Shown here: piece after piece, positions 22,641-34,202 of the stretch
Layout of the letters: the number at the start of each line of letters is the position of its first letter
How positions within the stretch are numbered: the first letter of the stretch is position 1
Assembly: GCF_910594005.1 (NCBI RefSeq)
Contig: NC_057825.1
Location: forward strand, 53,289,037-53,353,036
Length of the DNA: 64,000 nucleotides
Reading direction: 5' to 3'
Source of the DNA: Cervus elaphus
Taxonomy: Eukaryota > Chordata > Mammalia > Artiodactyla > Cervidae
Notes under the pieces: model-generated
Told to the model about the DNA's origin: nothing
Database searches by the model: none
Seen by the model: only the letters and a program-made list of their open reading frames with translations
Position numbers and translations under genes: made by a program

Positions 22641-24450
22641 TCCAAAAATAGATAACTTACTTTCATGGAAAGGCAAGAAGTGACATTGGGAATAGTCAGA
22701 GAGGATACACACAAGTGACAACAGAAGTTGAACTTCTATGAATGACTGTTCTCTGAAAATATGCCAAATCTTTCCACAATTTCTAGTCTAATTATTAAAA
22801 TAAGCTATAAGTCATCTTTTTAATAAAATTCTTTTAATATAATTATTGGCTCAAATACTTTTGCAATATACTATATAATCAAGGGGGAAAAAAAAATAAC
22901 ATAGATACTTGCTTCTCTGGACACCAGCTTCTAGTTTGCAACCTTAGTTTTACTTAGTGTGTGTTGCTTTATTCCATACATGAAAATTTTATAGTATATT
23001 TTTGCAAATTGATTGACAAACTAGCCATACTCAATGAATATTAGTAGGCCAAATGTCTCAATGTTTGATTAACTGGAATAACTTTTGCATCATGACTTCC
23101 AAGCAGTATGATTATATTTTAAAACAAACCTTTTGGTACCTTTAGCCCAAGGGAGTAAATGATGAGGAACCAAGTGCTATAAGAGGATGGTAGGTAGTAA
23201 ATCCTCAGTGTATGAGAGATGAAGATTTTCAGCTTCTCTAAGTGAAAATTAGCCACCTGCATAATGATTTATAGTTTAAATTCCATCCTACAATGCTAAT
23301 GAATTCGATCCACAGAATAATCTATGTAAGGCCACTCCTATTGTGTTCATTTAACAAATTTTAAAAATTCAGTCAAAGACTTGATAGATACAGATTTCAG
23401 GTAAAAACACCAGACTAAAATACTGATGATCTGACTTCAAGATTCAGATTTCACCCATTGCATAAGGCTGGTTGTTTTGAAACACAGAGTCTGCACATTC
23501 ATCTTCATAAGCCTGTCCCAGGGTATAAGTTAAACAATGAACTGACACAGTGACTTTGAAGCATAGAATTATACTATACTTGATTTTAGTGCTTCTACTA
23601 TCACCTACAGATGAAGGAATCCTGAAGATTGTCATCTCCTAACACTTCAGTACTCAGGGGGGAACTCTCAGAAAGGGAACCATGTTGTGGCCTGACAGTT
23701 GTCCCTAGTTTACAGTTCAAAACAATATTAAATTAAAAAAAATACACGTTGTGCTTACAACTGTGTGCTATCCTGACATGCCAAAATAATGAGGACCAAA
23801 GGCAATTTCTTTATTGTGTAGCATATGTGAGTGCAATTATATGACTTCCTCAGGACAAATGCTAATATGATACTTTACTTTTAAACAGAGTTTTTAGGCT
23901 ATATTAAAAGCTTGCCCAAAGGAAATTCAAAATTAGTTTTGTCCCTGAATTGATCATGAGCTGATTTTTGTTTAACATACTTTTCAAATTAATGGTCTGA
24001 AGGAAATATTTGGTTTCCAAATTTCCCGTCTTTATTCATGGATTTCAAGTTGTGAGGAAAATTGGAGAATTCTCTATGTTAGTTGGCTGGAGGTGATTTC
24101 TGTGGGCTTTGGGGAAAATCATGAATTTTTGCTTTGTTTTTTTTTCTTTCAGACTCTTGCAGGAAGAAATTGTAACATTGTACTCCCTGATAAAGGAGTA
24201 ACTTTGCAAAGGGCTAAAAGTTATTTCGTTTCCACAGTACACTAGTGTATAACTACCTATAGACTCTCTAACACTGAGGACTTATTTTTCCCAGTGACTG
24301 TTTAAAGATTTGCTCTAGGCCTCCTGCTTTTGGAGATGGGCCTGAATCCTAAGAGAGATAGGGAGAAATTTAGGTGAGCTGAAGAGGAAAGTAAGCATGG
24401 AGAAAATGGCTTAGCCTCTACTTTGTATGATAAAGATTTGTTATTAGGAT
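22641..24450. other. No recognisable feature, 1.8 kb
   Basis: AT-rich, with only short chance frames and a T run near 24138. Nothing recognised. Confidence 0.55.
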
Positions 24451-25131
24451 TGTTAAATGGGGCACAGTGGGCAATATGGTGAGCTGTGGCTCAAAAAAAG
24501 ATCACCAGAGAAACTGGAATAGAGAGGTATATCACTCACAAGTCCTGAAAGAAGTGTGACACACACTTGATGAGTCCACACAAGTGGAACTAAAGGCAGG
24601 GGCAGGCAGTGAATGAGGCAGATCCTGGGGCCTACCCCTTTGTATGGGTCCATGGGTGGGATGTTTTGGAATTTGGGGGCTAAGGCCAGACTGGTCAATT
24701 CAAACCCAAAAGAGTGTAATTTAGGTAAACTCCCTGGCGGTCTTATCGAAGGGTGCACAAAGAGAAGGTTCTGGGAGGTGGGGAGATTGTTGACCTATTG
24801 GGGAAGACATAGCAGGACCTCATACTTTCTTGTAGGGCTTCCCAAGTGGCTCAGTGGTAAAGAATCCTCCTGCCACTGCAAGAGCCTCAGGAGACACAGG
24901 GCTAATCCTTGGGTCAGGAAGGTTCCGTGGATGAAGAAAAGGCAACCCACTCCAATATTCTTGCCTGGAAAATCCCATGGACAGAGGACTTGGGCTGCCT
25001 GTAGTCCAAAGGATTGCAATGAGTCCAACAAGACTGAGTGACTAAGCACACATGCTTTCTTGTGATTCTGCAAGCTGTTACCTAGAACATGCAGTTGTAT
25101 GAGGGGGCTAGTGTCAGTTTAAGGCTCCCTA
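24451..25131. other. GC-richer block, possible LTR, unclassified
   Basis: Base composition rises compared with the AT-rich flanks, and the block starts with TGTTAAATGGGGC. It is interrupted by a Bov-tA SINE and followed directly by a BovB fragment. The compact GC-richer character would suit an LTR, but I do not recognise a family and see no paired ends. Confidence 0.25.
24834..25050 (+). mobile_element. Bov-tA SINE with target-site duplication
   Basis: The head is GGGCTTCCCAAGTGGCTCAG and the body ends AGACTGAGTGACTAAGC. About 20 extra bases sit in the head between the A- and B-box regions. CATACTTTCTTGT (24821-24833) and CATGCTTTCTTGT (25051-25063) form a 13-bp duplication with one mismatch. 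Confidence 0.93.
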
Positions 25132-25754
25132 AGTGTCAGACTTTATTTTTGGGGGCTCCAAAATCACTGCAGATGGTGACTGCAGCCATGAAATTAAAAG
25201 ATGCTTACTCCTTGGAAGGAAAGTTATGACCAACCTAAACAGCATATTAAAAAGCAGGGACATTACTTTGCCAACAAAGGTCTATCTAGTCAAGGCTGTG
25301 GTTTTTCCACTGGTCATGTATGGATGTGAGAGTTGGACTCGGAAGAAAGTTAAGTGCCGAAAAATTGATGCTTTTGAACTGTGATGTTGGAGAAGACCCC
25401 TGAGAGTCTCTTGGACTGCAAGGAGATCCAACCAGTCCATCCTAAAGGAGATCAGTCTTGGGTGTCATTGGAAGGACTGATGCTGAAGCTGAAACTCCAA
25501 TACTTTGGCCACCTGATGTGAAGAGTTGACTCATTGGAGAAGACCCCAATGCTGTGAGGGATTGGGGGCAGGAGGAGAAGGGGACAACAGAGGATGAGAT
25601 GGCTGGATGGCATCACTGACTGGATGGACATGAGTTTGAGTAAACTCCGGGAGTTGGTGATGGACAGGGAGGCCCGGCATGCTGTGATTCATGGGGTTGC
25701 AAAGAGTCAGACACTACTGAGTGACTGAACTGACTGACTGACTGACTGACTGAA
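25132..25754 (+). mobile_element. BovB 3' end, ~620 bp, with expanded ACTG tail
   Basis: It runs from GTGTCAGACTTTATTTTTGG, through the CESWTRKKVK coding block, to a 3' tail that expands to about seven ACTG-like units (25722-25753). A stop at 25382-25384 breaks the frame. Confidence 0.93.
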
Positions 25755-26224
25755 GCTTCCTGTACAAACAAAATAGATGCTGAAGCAGTAGTAACATGCA
25801 GTAACTTAGCTAAATTCTTGACAGGAGAAAATATCTTTTACTGTTTTCTACTATTTTTTCAGCATTCTCTTTGTCTTTTTTCAATATAATAGAAGCAAGT
25901 TCTAAAGGACCATATAAATACAGTGTGGACCTAGATAAGAATTTAAAAAAAAACATTAAATTCTATATTTGATTGAGAGGATCTGCATGCATTTCGGCAT
26001 CAAACAGGTGTTAGGATTTGTAGATAGCAGATTGAAATAAAATATAGTAATGCATAGGGTAACTTCACTGTACTCTTTTTCTGCACATATACCTGCCAAT
26101 TTGTATCATTCCATAGTTATATTTACCAATTTTTTCAATATTAATCACAAAAAGGTATGAATTAGAAAAAAAATGTATGGATTAGAAAACTACAGTCAGA
26201 CAGGTACAAAGCCCTGTGTTTTAT
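25755..26224. other. No recognisable feature
   Basis: AT-rich sequence. Nothing recognised. Confidence 0.5.
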
Positions 26225-26358
26225 AAGGAACATTTTAGGAAAAATGATTCTCTATTGTCCTATTGGAAAAAAGAATCTAATGAAACTATTACTCTGACTG
26301 TGATTGGAGATTTTCTGAAAACAGGTATCTTTTCAGGTTCCTTGGAATGTATATATCT
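26225..26358 (+). repeat. Left arm of a 93%-identical inverted repeat
   Basis: These 134 bp are the reverse complement of 27316-27447, with about eight substitutions and one 2-bp gap. Arm edges are abrupt (AAGGAACATTTT at the outer end, GAATGTATATATCT at the inner end). I do not recognise the sequence as any repeat family. Confidence 0.93.
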
Positions 26359-26476
26359 GCGTATTTACAGATATATACTTACTCCCCCAAATGTTGTCAT
26401 AGTTGAGTTTACTATGAACAAAATCTAACACAAAATTATTTTAAAATATGATAATGTAGAAAACATCTAAGTTTTC

Positions 26477-26504
26477 ATATGTGCCATCCCTCTTTGGCAC
26501 ATAT
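26477..26504. repeat. Perfect 10-bp inverted repeat, 8-bp loop
   Basis: ATATGTGCCA at 26477-26486 pairs with TGGCACATAT at 26495-26504. It lies inside the spacer of the larger inverted repeat. Confidence 0.85.
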
Positions 26505-26526
26505 CATGATGATATACGGCAGAAAA

Positions 26527-26603
26527 GTCAAAGTGAAAGTGTTAGTCACGCAGTCATGTCCCAAAGTTGTAAAGCAATTAGCCTCCAATTAAAAAGAAAT
26601 AAT
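26527..26603. mobile_element. SINE-end / L1-end chimeric fragment
   Basis: A ~35-bp antisense Bov-tA 3' end (AAAGTGAAAGTGTTAGTCAC) is joined directly to a sense L1_BT 3' end (AAGCAATTAGCCTCCAATTA) and an A-rich tail. Confidence 0.7.
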
Positions 26604-26838
26604 TTTTTTAAAAAAAGAAGAAAAATAATTAAATTTTAATAGACTAAATGTATGAGTTTAAAGTTAACTCAGGTTTGTATGAAACATCATATTTCAAAGA
26701 CAGTCACATTTTTCACAAGCAAGTTCATGCATTGAGAAAGGGTATTGAATTTTGTATTGAAGATAACTAGTTTTTGCTAGAAATGGGGATCCTTTTCTAG
26801 AGATGCATTTGCTGTGCCTATGAGTAGAATTTATATGG

Positions 26839-27042
26839 TGCTCAGTCATGTCTAATCCATGCCACTCCCATGGAATGTAGCCCACCAGGCTCCTCTGTTC
26901 ATGAGGTTTCCTAGGCAAGAATACTGGAGCGGGTTTGCCATTTCCTTCTTCAGGAGATCTGATCCAGGGATCGAACCTGCATCTTTCGTGTCTCCTGCAT
27001 TGACAGATCGGTTCTTTACCACTGGAGCCACTTGGGAAATCC
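26839..27042 (-). mobile_element. Bov-tA SINE with perfect target-site duplication
   Basis: A complete antisense SINE has AGAATTTATATGG at 26826-26838 and again, exactly, at 27043-27055. It sits in the spacer of the 26225/27316 inverted repeat. Confidence 0.96.
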
Positions 27043-27227
27043 AGAATTTATATGGAATATAGGATTATATCAATATATGTAAAACTATTTTAATGTTTAT
27101 ATTTGGTGATGGAATTAGAGAGGAAGTGACTTGCTTTCTAAAATGTAGATGTTTGAATTTGATATTATCATATTTATATATCATATATCATATTTATTAT
27201 TGAGTCTCAGATAGTTAGAAATGTTGA

Positions 27228-27281
27228 ACTTCCCTGGTAACTCAGATGGTAAAGAATCTGCCTTCAGTGCAGGAAGCCAAG
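27228..27281 (+). mobile_element. Bov-tA SINE head fragment
   Basis: ACTTCCCTGGTAACTCAGAT with a diverged B-box region, about 54 bp, then it stops. It lies 35 bp before the right arm of the inverted repeat. Confidence 0.8.
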
Positions 27282-27315
27282 GTTCAGAGTCATTTCAGCT
27301 TCAAAGTATTTATCT

Positions 27316-27447
27316 AGATATATACATTCCAAGGAATCTGAAAAGATACCTGTTGTCAGAAGATCTCCAATCACAGTCAAGATAATAGTTTCATTAGATT
27401 TTTTTCTAATAGAACAATAGAGAATCATTTTTCCTAAAATGTTCCTT
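27316..27447 (-). repeat. Right arm of a 93%-identical inverted repeat
   Basis: Reverse-complement partner of 26225-26358. The sequences outside both arms do not match, so the duplication ends sharply. Confidence 0.93.
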
Positions 27448-29144
27448 CCTTACTTCTTCCTCGATAGTCAGCTTCAGCAGTAGATATCAGGTCAAGAATT
27501 CAGAGATTCAAGATGCAACCATATCTTTACTTTTTTCAACATCAAATATATGCATAACTTTACCCAGACACTATGTTGCTATTTCCAGTTCCCTTAATCA
27601 CTTGATATTCTTAACCCTCCATGTTGAGGAATCTTCAATTCTATCTCAGATCTGCTACTTATACAGAAATGTCAACATAAATCAGAAAGACTCTCTGTTC
27701 CCCGTGGAGCCAGATTCCTGAGATACATTGATCAAGGTCAGAGATGACATTTAAGATGTGAAATTTAAGGATAAGAATATTGCAAAACCTTGGTTGAAAC
27801 TGTTTAATACAAAGTCAGACCAAAACTTTTAAGGGATGTCAGAGAGAAAATGTTTCATAAAGAGTTACACAGATACCAATGAAGTTTTCAAACAAGAAAA
27901 CTGAAAAAAGTGCAGTTAAAGGTACGGAGTTTGTGTTCCCTGGTAGGCAGTTAGATATATTCACCACTGCCTTACAGTGTGACTGAGATGAGGATGCTGA
28001 CTTCAGAAAATTTGAAAGTAGTTTATTTGCATGTAACTATCAGCCATTTGGAAAGAAGAGTTGTAAATATGTTGTTTATTATTTTTTTTGGCTTGCATTT
28101 CTATTGATTTTGATTCTATTATTGCTCCTACATAATTTGTTGTCTTGGGATGACAGAAAGAACAACAGCAAAAGTATGTAATAAAAAAAACAAGCATGAA
28201 AAGCAAATCTTCCTTTTGCATCAATAGAGTTTCTACACCTAAAAGAGACAGGAAAGTTACGGATGTCATTAATATTTCTTCACCTAATCAGCAAGATTAC
28301 AAAGCTACTGTTCAATTCTTTTTCTTTTTAATGCCTTGATATTTGGTTATTTGAGAAGAAAAATTATTTAATTCTATTACAATTTAACAAATGTGTATTT
28401 AATGACTGCAATTTTGTCTCTTATTAAACTTTGAAAAGTGGGTGTTACTAGTTTTATTGATTATGAAATCTTAGCTTTAAAACCTACAGAAATTTGTCAA
28501 AAGCTATATGGGTCTTATTTAACAGATCATGTTCTTTCCATGAGATCATCTTTGCTCTCTTCAAGCCTCTTTCACCTGCAGAGTTTCTTTCACTCTGAGT
28601 GATTAACAACTTTGAAAATTTGACTAAGATTATTTTAGAGAATGGTATAACTTTGAAGTTCAGTGACAGCTTAGAAATTCCTAGACCAAAACCCCACCCC
28701 ATGTAACAATAGTGTCTTAAATTTATCTGAAAAATGTTCTTTCATCCTTGGTCTAAACATGCCATCTAATAGGAAGTAGTGTGTTTCAAAAGGACAATAT
28801 TTTGCTAGGCTGAAGTTGTATTATTTCATTAACTACCACCCTCTTTCCCTGATCCTTTTTGTAGCACTATTTAGAAAAGAAATCAACCCTTCTTATATGT
28901 AACCTAGAAAACATTAAGCAATAGTTAAGCCATTTGTTTTCTGGGCTAAACATTTTTAGTTTCTCCTGTGCCAGTAGAGGCTGAGGAAAGCTTCCATTCA
29001 GACTGGAAGACATATTAGTCATTTGCCAAGTAACAATCCTTTCTTTGCCTGGAAAATAGTTTTATAAAATGTCATGTAAATGGGGGAAGGAGATAGAAGC
29101 ATATCATGCTTTGCCAAGCTCTAACTTCATGATTTCTGTCCAGG
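27448..29144. other. No recognisable feature, 1.7 kb
   Basis: AT-rich sequence with no recognisable repeat family or coding signal. Confidence 0.55.
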
Positions 29145-30285
29145 TAAATTATGCATCCTTGCCTTTTTCTTGATCTTAGTGTGAAAACTTCATTTCTCAC
29201 TATTAAGTATAACATTTGCTGTAGGTTATTTGTAGACATTATTTATAGAAGTTGAAATTTCCTTCTATTCCAAGTTTACTGAGAATTTTTAATCACAAAT
29301 AAATGTTGGATTTTGCAAAATTCTTTTTCTGTGTTTAGTGATATAATCATGTGATTTTTCTTTGTCTTTTGAAAGGATAAACTACACTAATTATTGAATA
29401 TTGAACCAATCCTGCATAAATAGTATAAGTTGCACTAAGTCAAAGTGTGATATTCTTTTTATGCATTATTAGATTTGTTTTACTAATATTTTGTTGTGGA
29501 TTTTTATAGTTATATACATGAAATATATTGATCTCTAGTTTTTTGTTTGTTTGCTTTAGTCTAGAGATGTCTTATCTGGTTTTGGTATTAAGGTTATGCT
29601 GGCCTCATAGAATGACTTAGAAAGTATTCTCTCAGCTTCTATCTTCTGAAAGATATTATAAAGAATTGGTACAATATCTTTCTTAAATTTTTAGTAGAAT
29701 TAACCAGTGAGACTATCTGGGCATGATGCTTTCTGTTTTGAAAGGTTATTAATCATTGATTCAATTTCTTTAATAGATATAGACCTATTAAGATAATTTA
29801 CTGTCTTTTGTATGTGTGTTGTAAATTGTGAATTTGGAGATAATTGGTTCATTTCATCTAGATTATCAGCTTTGTGGGCATTAAGTTATTCTTATCATTC
29901 TCTTATTATCCCTTTAATGTTCAGAGGATCTATAGCGAGGCACCTCTTTCATTTCTGATATTATTCATTCATGTCCGCTGTCTTTTTTTTAACTTATCAT
30001 GGTTAGAGGCTTATCACAATCTTTGCAAAGAATCAGTTTTTAATTTCATTAATTATCTCTATTGATTCCCTGCTTCCAATTTCCCTAATTTCTACTTCAG
30101 TTCTTTTTATTTCCTTCTGTTATCTTCCTTTGGATTTAATTTGCTCTTCCTTTTATATTTCTTATGTGGAAGCTTAAGTTATTCATTTTAGATCATTCTC
30201 CTTTTCTAAGAGACACATTCAATGCTCTACATTTTCCTCTGAGCACTACTTTTACTGCATCCCACAATTTTCATTAGGTCAACCT
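29145..30285 (-). mobile_element. L1 ORF2 middle region, inverted segment
   Basis: Antisense L1 ORF2 sequence from the start of the RT region down to an AAAAAGGCAAGGATG word at its left edge. Landmarks on the plus strand are GGCCTCATAGAATGACTTAG-like text near 29605 and GCATCCCACAATTTTCATTA near 30258. It is old, with many stops. Its left edge corresponds to the L1 position where the plus-strand segment at 30827 begins, so both likely derive from one insertion. Confidence 0.8.
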
Positions 30286-30472
30286 GCATCTCAGCTCAGC
30301 TCTTCATCCAGAGTCAAGATCTATGGACAAGATCTGCTTCCCCAAGACTTAGCCAACTTGGCTCAGATAAATAAGAATTACAGATAGCTACATGTTTTCT
30401 AATTTTGAACCTTGATAAAAGTATGTTTTTTCCATTTAAGACTAGAATAATTACCTAAATGAGTGTGCATAA

Positions 30473-30826
30473 TTTGTTGTTGTTGTTGTTGTTAAGTTGC
30501 AAAGTCATGTCAAACTCTTTGCGAGCCCGTGGACTGAAGCCCACCAGGCCGCTTTGTCCTCCACTATCTCCCAGAGTTTGCTCAAATTCAGATTCATTGA
30601 GTTGATGGTGCTATCTAACCATCTCATCCTCTGCCATCCTCTCCTCCTTTTGCCTTCAATCTCTCCCAGCACCAGGGGCTTTTCCAATGAGTCGGCCGGC
30701 TCTTCGCTTCAGGTAGCCAAAATATTGGAGCTTCAGCTTCAGCATCAGATTTTCCAATGAATAATCAGGGTTGATTTCCTTTGAATCTGACTGATTTGAT
30801 CTCCTTGCAGTCTAAGGGATTACTGG
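30473..30826 (-). mobile_element. BovB 3' end with internal deletion
   Basis: The tail side is a (TTG)n run at 30473-30493, followed by the antisense BovB 3' end. Near 30812 the BovB text jumps from the LRVPW block to a GGATTACTGGAAAAA block, so roughly 100 bp of BovB are missing. It sits at the junction between the two L1 segments. Confidence 0.85.
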
Positions 30827-31325
30827 AAAAAGGCAAAGATGTCTCCTCTTACCTTTCTTTTTCAACATCATGCCAAAAGTTCTAATACAATAAGAAAAGA
30901 AAAGGAAATTACAGATATAGACTGAGAAGGAAAGAATAAGACTACCTGTTTGCAATTGGTATAATTATCAATGTAGAAAATTTGAATTTTTTGAAAAAAA
31001 AAGGCTTATGAAAACTATAAATGGTTATAGAAAAGTTACAACAATGAACAAGTGGATGTTGAAATGAAAAACACAATACCACTTACATCATCATAAAAAA
31101 TCTTTAAGTATAAATCTGCTAAGTATGTGCAAGATCTTTTTAAGAAAAACTAAAAAAAAAAAAAAAACACACACAAACACGATGAATGAAATGAAAGAAC
31201 TAAATAAATGGAAAGGTATTGATGTTCACAGATTGGAAGACTCAATATTGTCAAGATGTCAGTTCTTTGTAACTTGATCTATACATTCATTGTAAGTAAC
31301 CCAATAATAACTAAATCAACAAAAC
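30827..31325 (+). mobile_element. L1 ORF2 RT region, sense segment
   Basis: It begins AAAAAGGCAAAGATGTCTCC and follows L1 ORF2 order through AACAAGTGGATGTTGAAATG, ACACAATACCACTTACATCA and TTGTCAAGATGTCAGTTCTT. It stops near 31325 without reaching an L1 3' end. Old and full of stops. Confidence 0.8.
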
Positions 31326-31362
31326 CAAGAATAATGACAGCATTCCCTTGACTGATAGTACT

Positions 31363-31394
31363 AGTTTCCTAACTAATTAGTTTCCTAACTAAAA
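31363..31394. repeat. Short tandem duplication (15-16 bp, two units)
   Basis: TAGTTTCCTAACTAA is repeated twice with one spacer base. Probably a local slippage product at the edge of the LTR below. Confidence 0.8.
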
Positions 31395-31402
31395 GTAAGG
31401 TT

Positions 31403-31838
31403 TTCATAACAAAGAATCACAAACTGGGTGGCTGGCTCAAAACAACAGAAAAGTATTGCCTAAAGAGTTCTGGAGGCCAAAAGTTCAAAATCAGGACAGT
31501 AGCAAATCTATGCTCCCTTTGAAACCTGTTGAGGAGAATCCTTCCTTGCGTGTTTCTAGCTTCTGCTTTTCTATTTTCTCAATCCTTTGTGTTCCTTAGC
31601 TTGCATTTGCAATAATCCAATTTCTGTTTCTGACACTACACAACATTTCCTATGTGTCTGTATGCAAATTCTTCTATTCTTATGACACAAGTCATATTGA
31701 ATAAGGGGTCTCTCTTGCTCCAGCCTTTACATAAATTAATTTACAATGATTCTATTTCCAAGTAAGGTCAAATCCTGAGGAATGGGGGTTAGGTTTTCAA
31801 CACATCTTTTCAGAGGTCACATATCACCCCGTAAAAGT
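31403..31838 (-). mobile_element. MLT1-like (ERVL-MaLR) LTR, old
   Basis: The plus strand reads ATCACAAACTGGGTGGCTGG, then AGTTCTGGAGGCCAAAAGTT, AAGTCATATTGAATAAGGGG and CAAATCCTGAGGAATGGGGG. This is the antisense order of MLT1-type LTRs. No internal region and no coding sequence. The identification rests on remembered family structure. Confidence 0.7.
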
Positions 31839-31999
31839 GATACTTTTATCAATCAGACTAATTTATACTATAGTAATAAAGCCCAAGTTACACACGGCTT
31901 ACAGTAACAAATAATTATATCTTACTCATGCTAGAATATAATATTCTGCTTATCAAAGTCGCTCAGGAAATCAGGCTAATGGAGTAATATCAGTTCAGT

Positions 32000-32374
32000 T
32001 CAGTCACTCAGTCGTGTCTGACTCTTTGCGACCCCATGAATAGCATCACACCAGGCCTCCCTGTCCATCAACAACTCCCGGAGTTCACTCAAACTCATGT
32101 CGATCAAGTCGGTGATGCCATCCAGCCATTTCATCCTCTGTCGACCCCTTCTCCTCCTGCCCCCAATCCCTCCCAGGATCAAGATCTTTTCCAATGAGTC
32201 AACTTTTCGCATCAGGTGGCCAAAGTATTGAAGTTTCAGCCTCAGCATTAGTGTTTCCAATGAACACCCAGAACTGATCTGCTTTAGGAAGGACTGGTTG
32301 GATCTCCTTGCAGTCCAAGGGACTCTCAAGAGTCTTCTCCAACACCACATTAAAAAACATAAATTTTTTGGCAC
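32000..32374 (-). pseudogene. BovB ORF C-terminal remnant
   Basis: The last ~120 codons of the BovB ORF are open here: the MWCWRRLLRVPWTARRSNQS block, then GGIGGRRRRGRQRMKWLDGI, ending ..SQTRLSD about 10 bp before the 3' tail. The preceding RT thumb portion is open separately at 32350-32787, including MYGCESCTVKK where Trp is replaced by Cys. A frameshift separates the two. BovB coding sequence therefore reaches almost to the element's 3' end. Confidence 0.85.
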
Positions 32375-32659
32375 TTAGCTTTCTTCACAGTGCAACTCTC
32401 ACACCCATACATGATCAGTGGAAAAACCATAGCCTTGACTAGACGGACCTTTGTTGGCAAAGTAATGTCCCTGCTTTTTAATATGCTATCTAGGTTGGTC
32501 ATAACTTTCCTTCCAAGGTGTAAGCGCCTTTTAATTTCATGGCTGCAGTCACCATCTGCAGTGATTTTGGAGCCCCCCAAAATAAAATGTGACACTGTTT
32601 CTACTGTTTCCCCATCTATTTGCGATGAAGTGATGGGACCATATGTCATGATCCTAGTT

Positions 32660-33576
32660 TTCTGAATGAGCTTTAAGCCAACTTTTTCACTCTCTTCTTT
32701 CACTTTCATCAAGAAGCTTTTTAGTTCCTCTTCACTTAAGGGTAGTGTCATCTGCATATCTGAGGTTATTGATATTTCTCCCAGCAATCTTGATTCCAGC
32801 TTGTGCTTCCTTCAGCCAAGCATTTCTCATGATGTACTCTGCATGTAAGTTAAATAAGCAGGGTGACAATATACAGCCTTGATGTACTCCTTTTCCTATT
32901 TAGAACCAGTCTGCTGTTCCAGGTCCAGTTCTAACTGTTGCTTCCTGACCTGCATACAGGTTTCTCAAGAGGTAGCTCAGCTGGTCTGGCATTCCCCTCT
33001 CTTTCAGAATTTTCCACAATTTATTGTGATCCACACAGTCAAAGGCTTTGGCATAGTCAATAAAGCAGAAACAGACGTTTTTCTGGAACTCTCTTGCTTT
33101 TTCGATGATCCATCAGATGTTGCCAATTTGATCTCTGGTTCCTCTGCCTTTTCTAAAACCAGCTTGAACATCTGGAAGTTCATGGTTCACATATTGCTGA
33201 AGCCTGGCTTGCAGAATTTTGAGCATTACTTTACTAGCGTGTGAGATAAGTACAATTGTGTGGTAGTTTGAGCATTCTTTGGCATTGCCTTTCCTTGGGA
33301 TTGGAATGAAAACTGAACTTTTCCAGTCCTGTGGCCACTGCTGAGTTTTCCAAATTTGTTGGCCTATTGAGTGCAATACTGTCACAGCATCATCTTTCAG
33401 GATTTGAAATAGCTCAATTGGAATTCCATCACCTCCACTAGCTTTGTTCATAGTGATGCTTTCTAAGGCCCACTTGACTTCACATTTCAGGATGTCTGGC
33501 TCTAGGTGAGTGATCACACCATCATGATTATCTGGGTTGTGAAGATCTTTCTTGTACAGTTCTTTTGTGCATTCTT
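32660..33576 (-). pseudogene. BovB RT core remnant
   Basis: Antisense reading gives KELYKKDLHNPDNHDGVITH, then a long open RT N-terminal stretch to DVQAGFRKGRGTRDQIGNI. There the frame ends at a stop near 33113. The motif A region follows in another frame (FIDYAKAFDCV near 33030-33065). The YADD region near 32745-32760 has suffered an 11-12-bp loss, leaving SDMQMTLPL-type text. RT activity is not expected. Confidence 0.85.
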
Positions 33577-33986
33577 CTAAGGGATTCCTGCCCACAGTAG
33601 TAGATATAATGGTCATCTGAGTTAAATTCAGCCATTCCAGTCCATTTTAGTTTGCTGATTTCTAGAATGTCAACATTCACTCCTGCCATCTCCTGCTTGC
33701 CTACTTCCAATTTGCCTTGATTTGTGAACCTAACATTCCAGGTTCCTATGCAATGTTGCTCTTTACAGCATCGGACCTTGCTTCTCTCACCAGTCCCATC
33801 CACTACTGGGTATTGTTTTTGCTTTAGCTCCATCCCTTCATTCTTTCTGGAGTTCTTTCTCCACTGATCTCCAGTAGCACACTGGGCAAGAATACTGAAG
33901 TGGTTTGCCATTCCTTTCTCCAGTGGACCACATTCTGTCAGACCTCTCCACCATGACTCATTCCTAATGGGTGGCCCCACACGGCA
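33577..33986 (-). pseudogene. BovB endonuclease N-terminus in the inverted segment
   Basis: Reading the minus strand from 33980 gives an open frame with GMELKQKQYPVVDGTGERSK, then CIGTWNVRFTNQGKLEV and LEISKLKWTGMAEF, the N-terminal APE endonuclease blocks. It continues to YYCGQESLRR and leaves the element at about 33577. Upstream (33986-34188) is BovB 5' UTR, the most 5' BovB sequence in the window. Confidence 0.85.
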
Positions 33987-34202
33987 TGGCTTAGTTTCAT
34001 TGAGTTAGGCACTACTGTGGTCCATGTGATCAGATTGGCTAGTTTTCTGTGATTATGGTTTCAGTGTGCCTGCCCTCTGATGCCCTCTTGCAACACCTAC
34101 CATCTTACTTGGGTTTCTCTTTCCTTGGATGTAGGGTATCTCTTCACAGCTGCTCCAGCAAAGCACAGCCACTGATCCTTACCTTGGACAAGGAGAAGAC
34201 TC

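Noticed and set aside
24613..25041. 142-codon plus-strand frame
   Set aside because: It crosses the border between unclassified sequence and a Bov-tA SINE, so it is a chance frame.
26477..26504. Hairpin as a transcription terminator
   Set aside because: No T run follows and no gene lies upstream. Bacterial-style terminators are not expected here.
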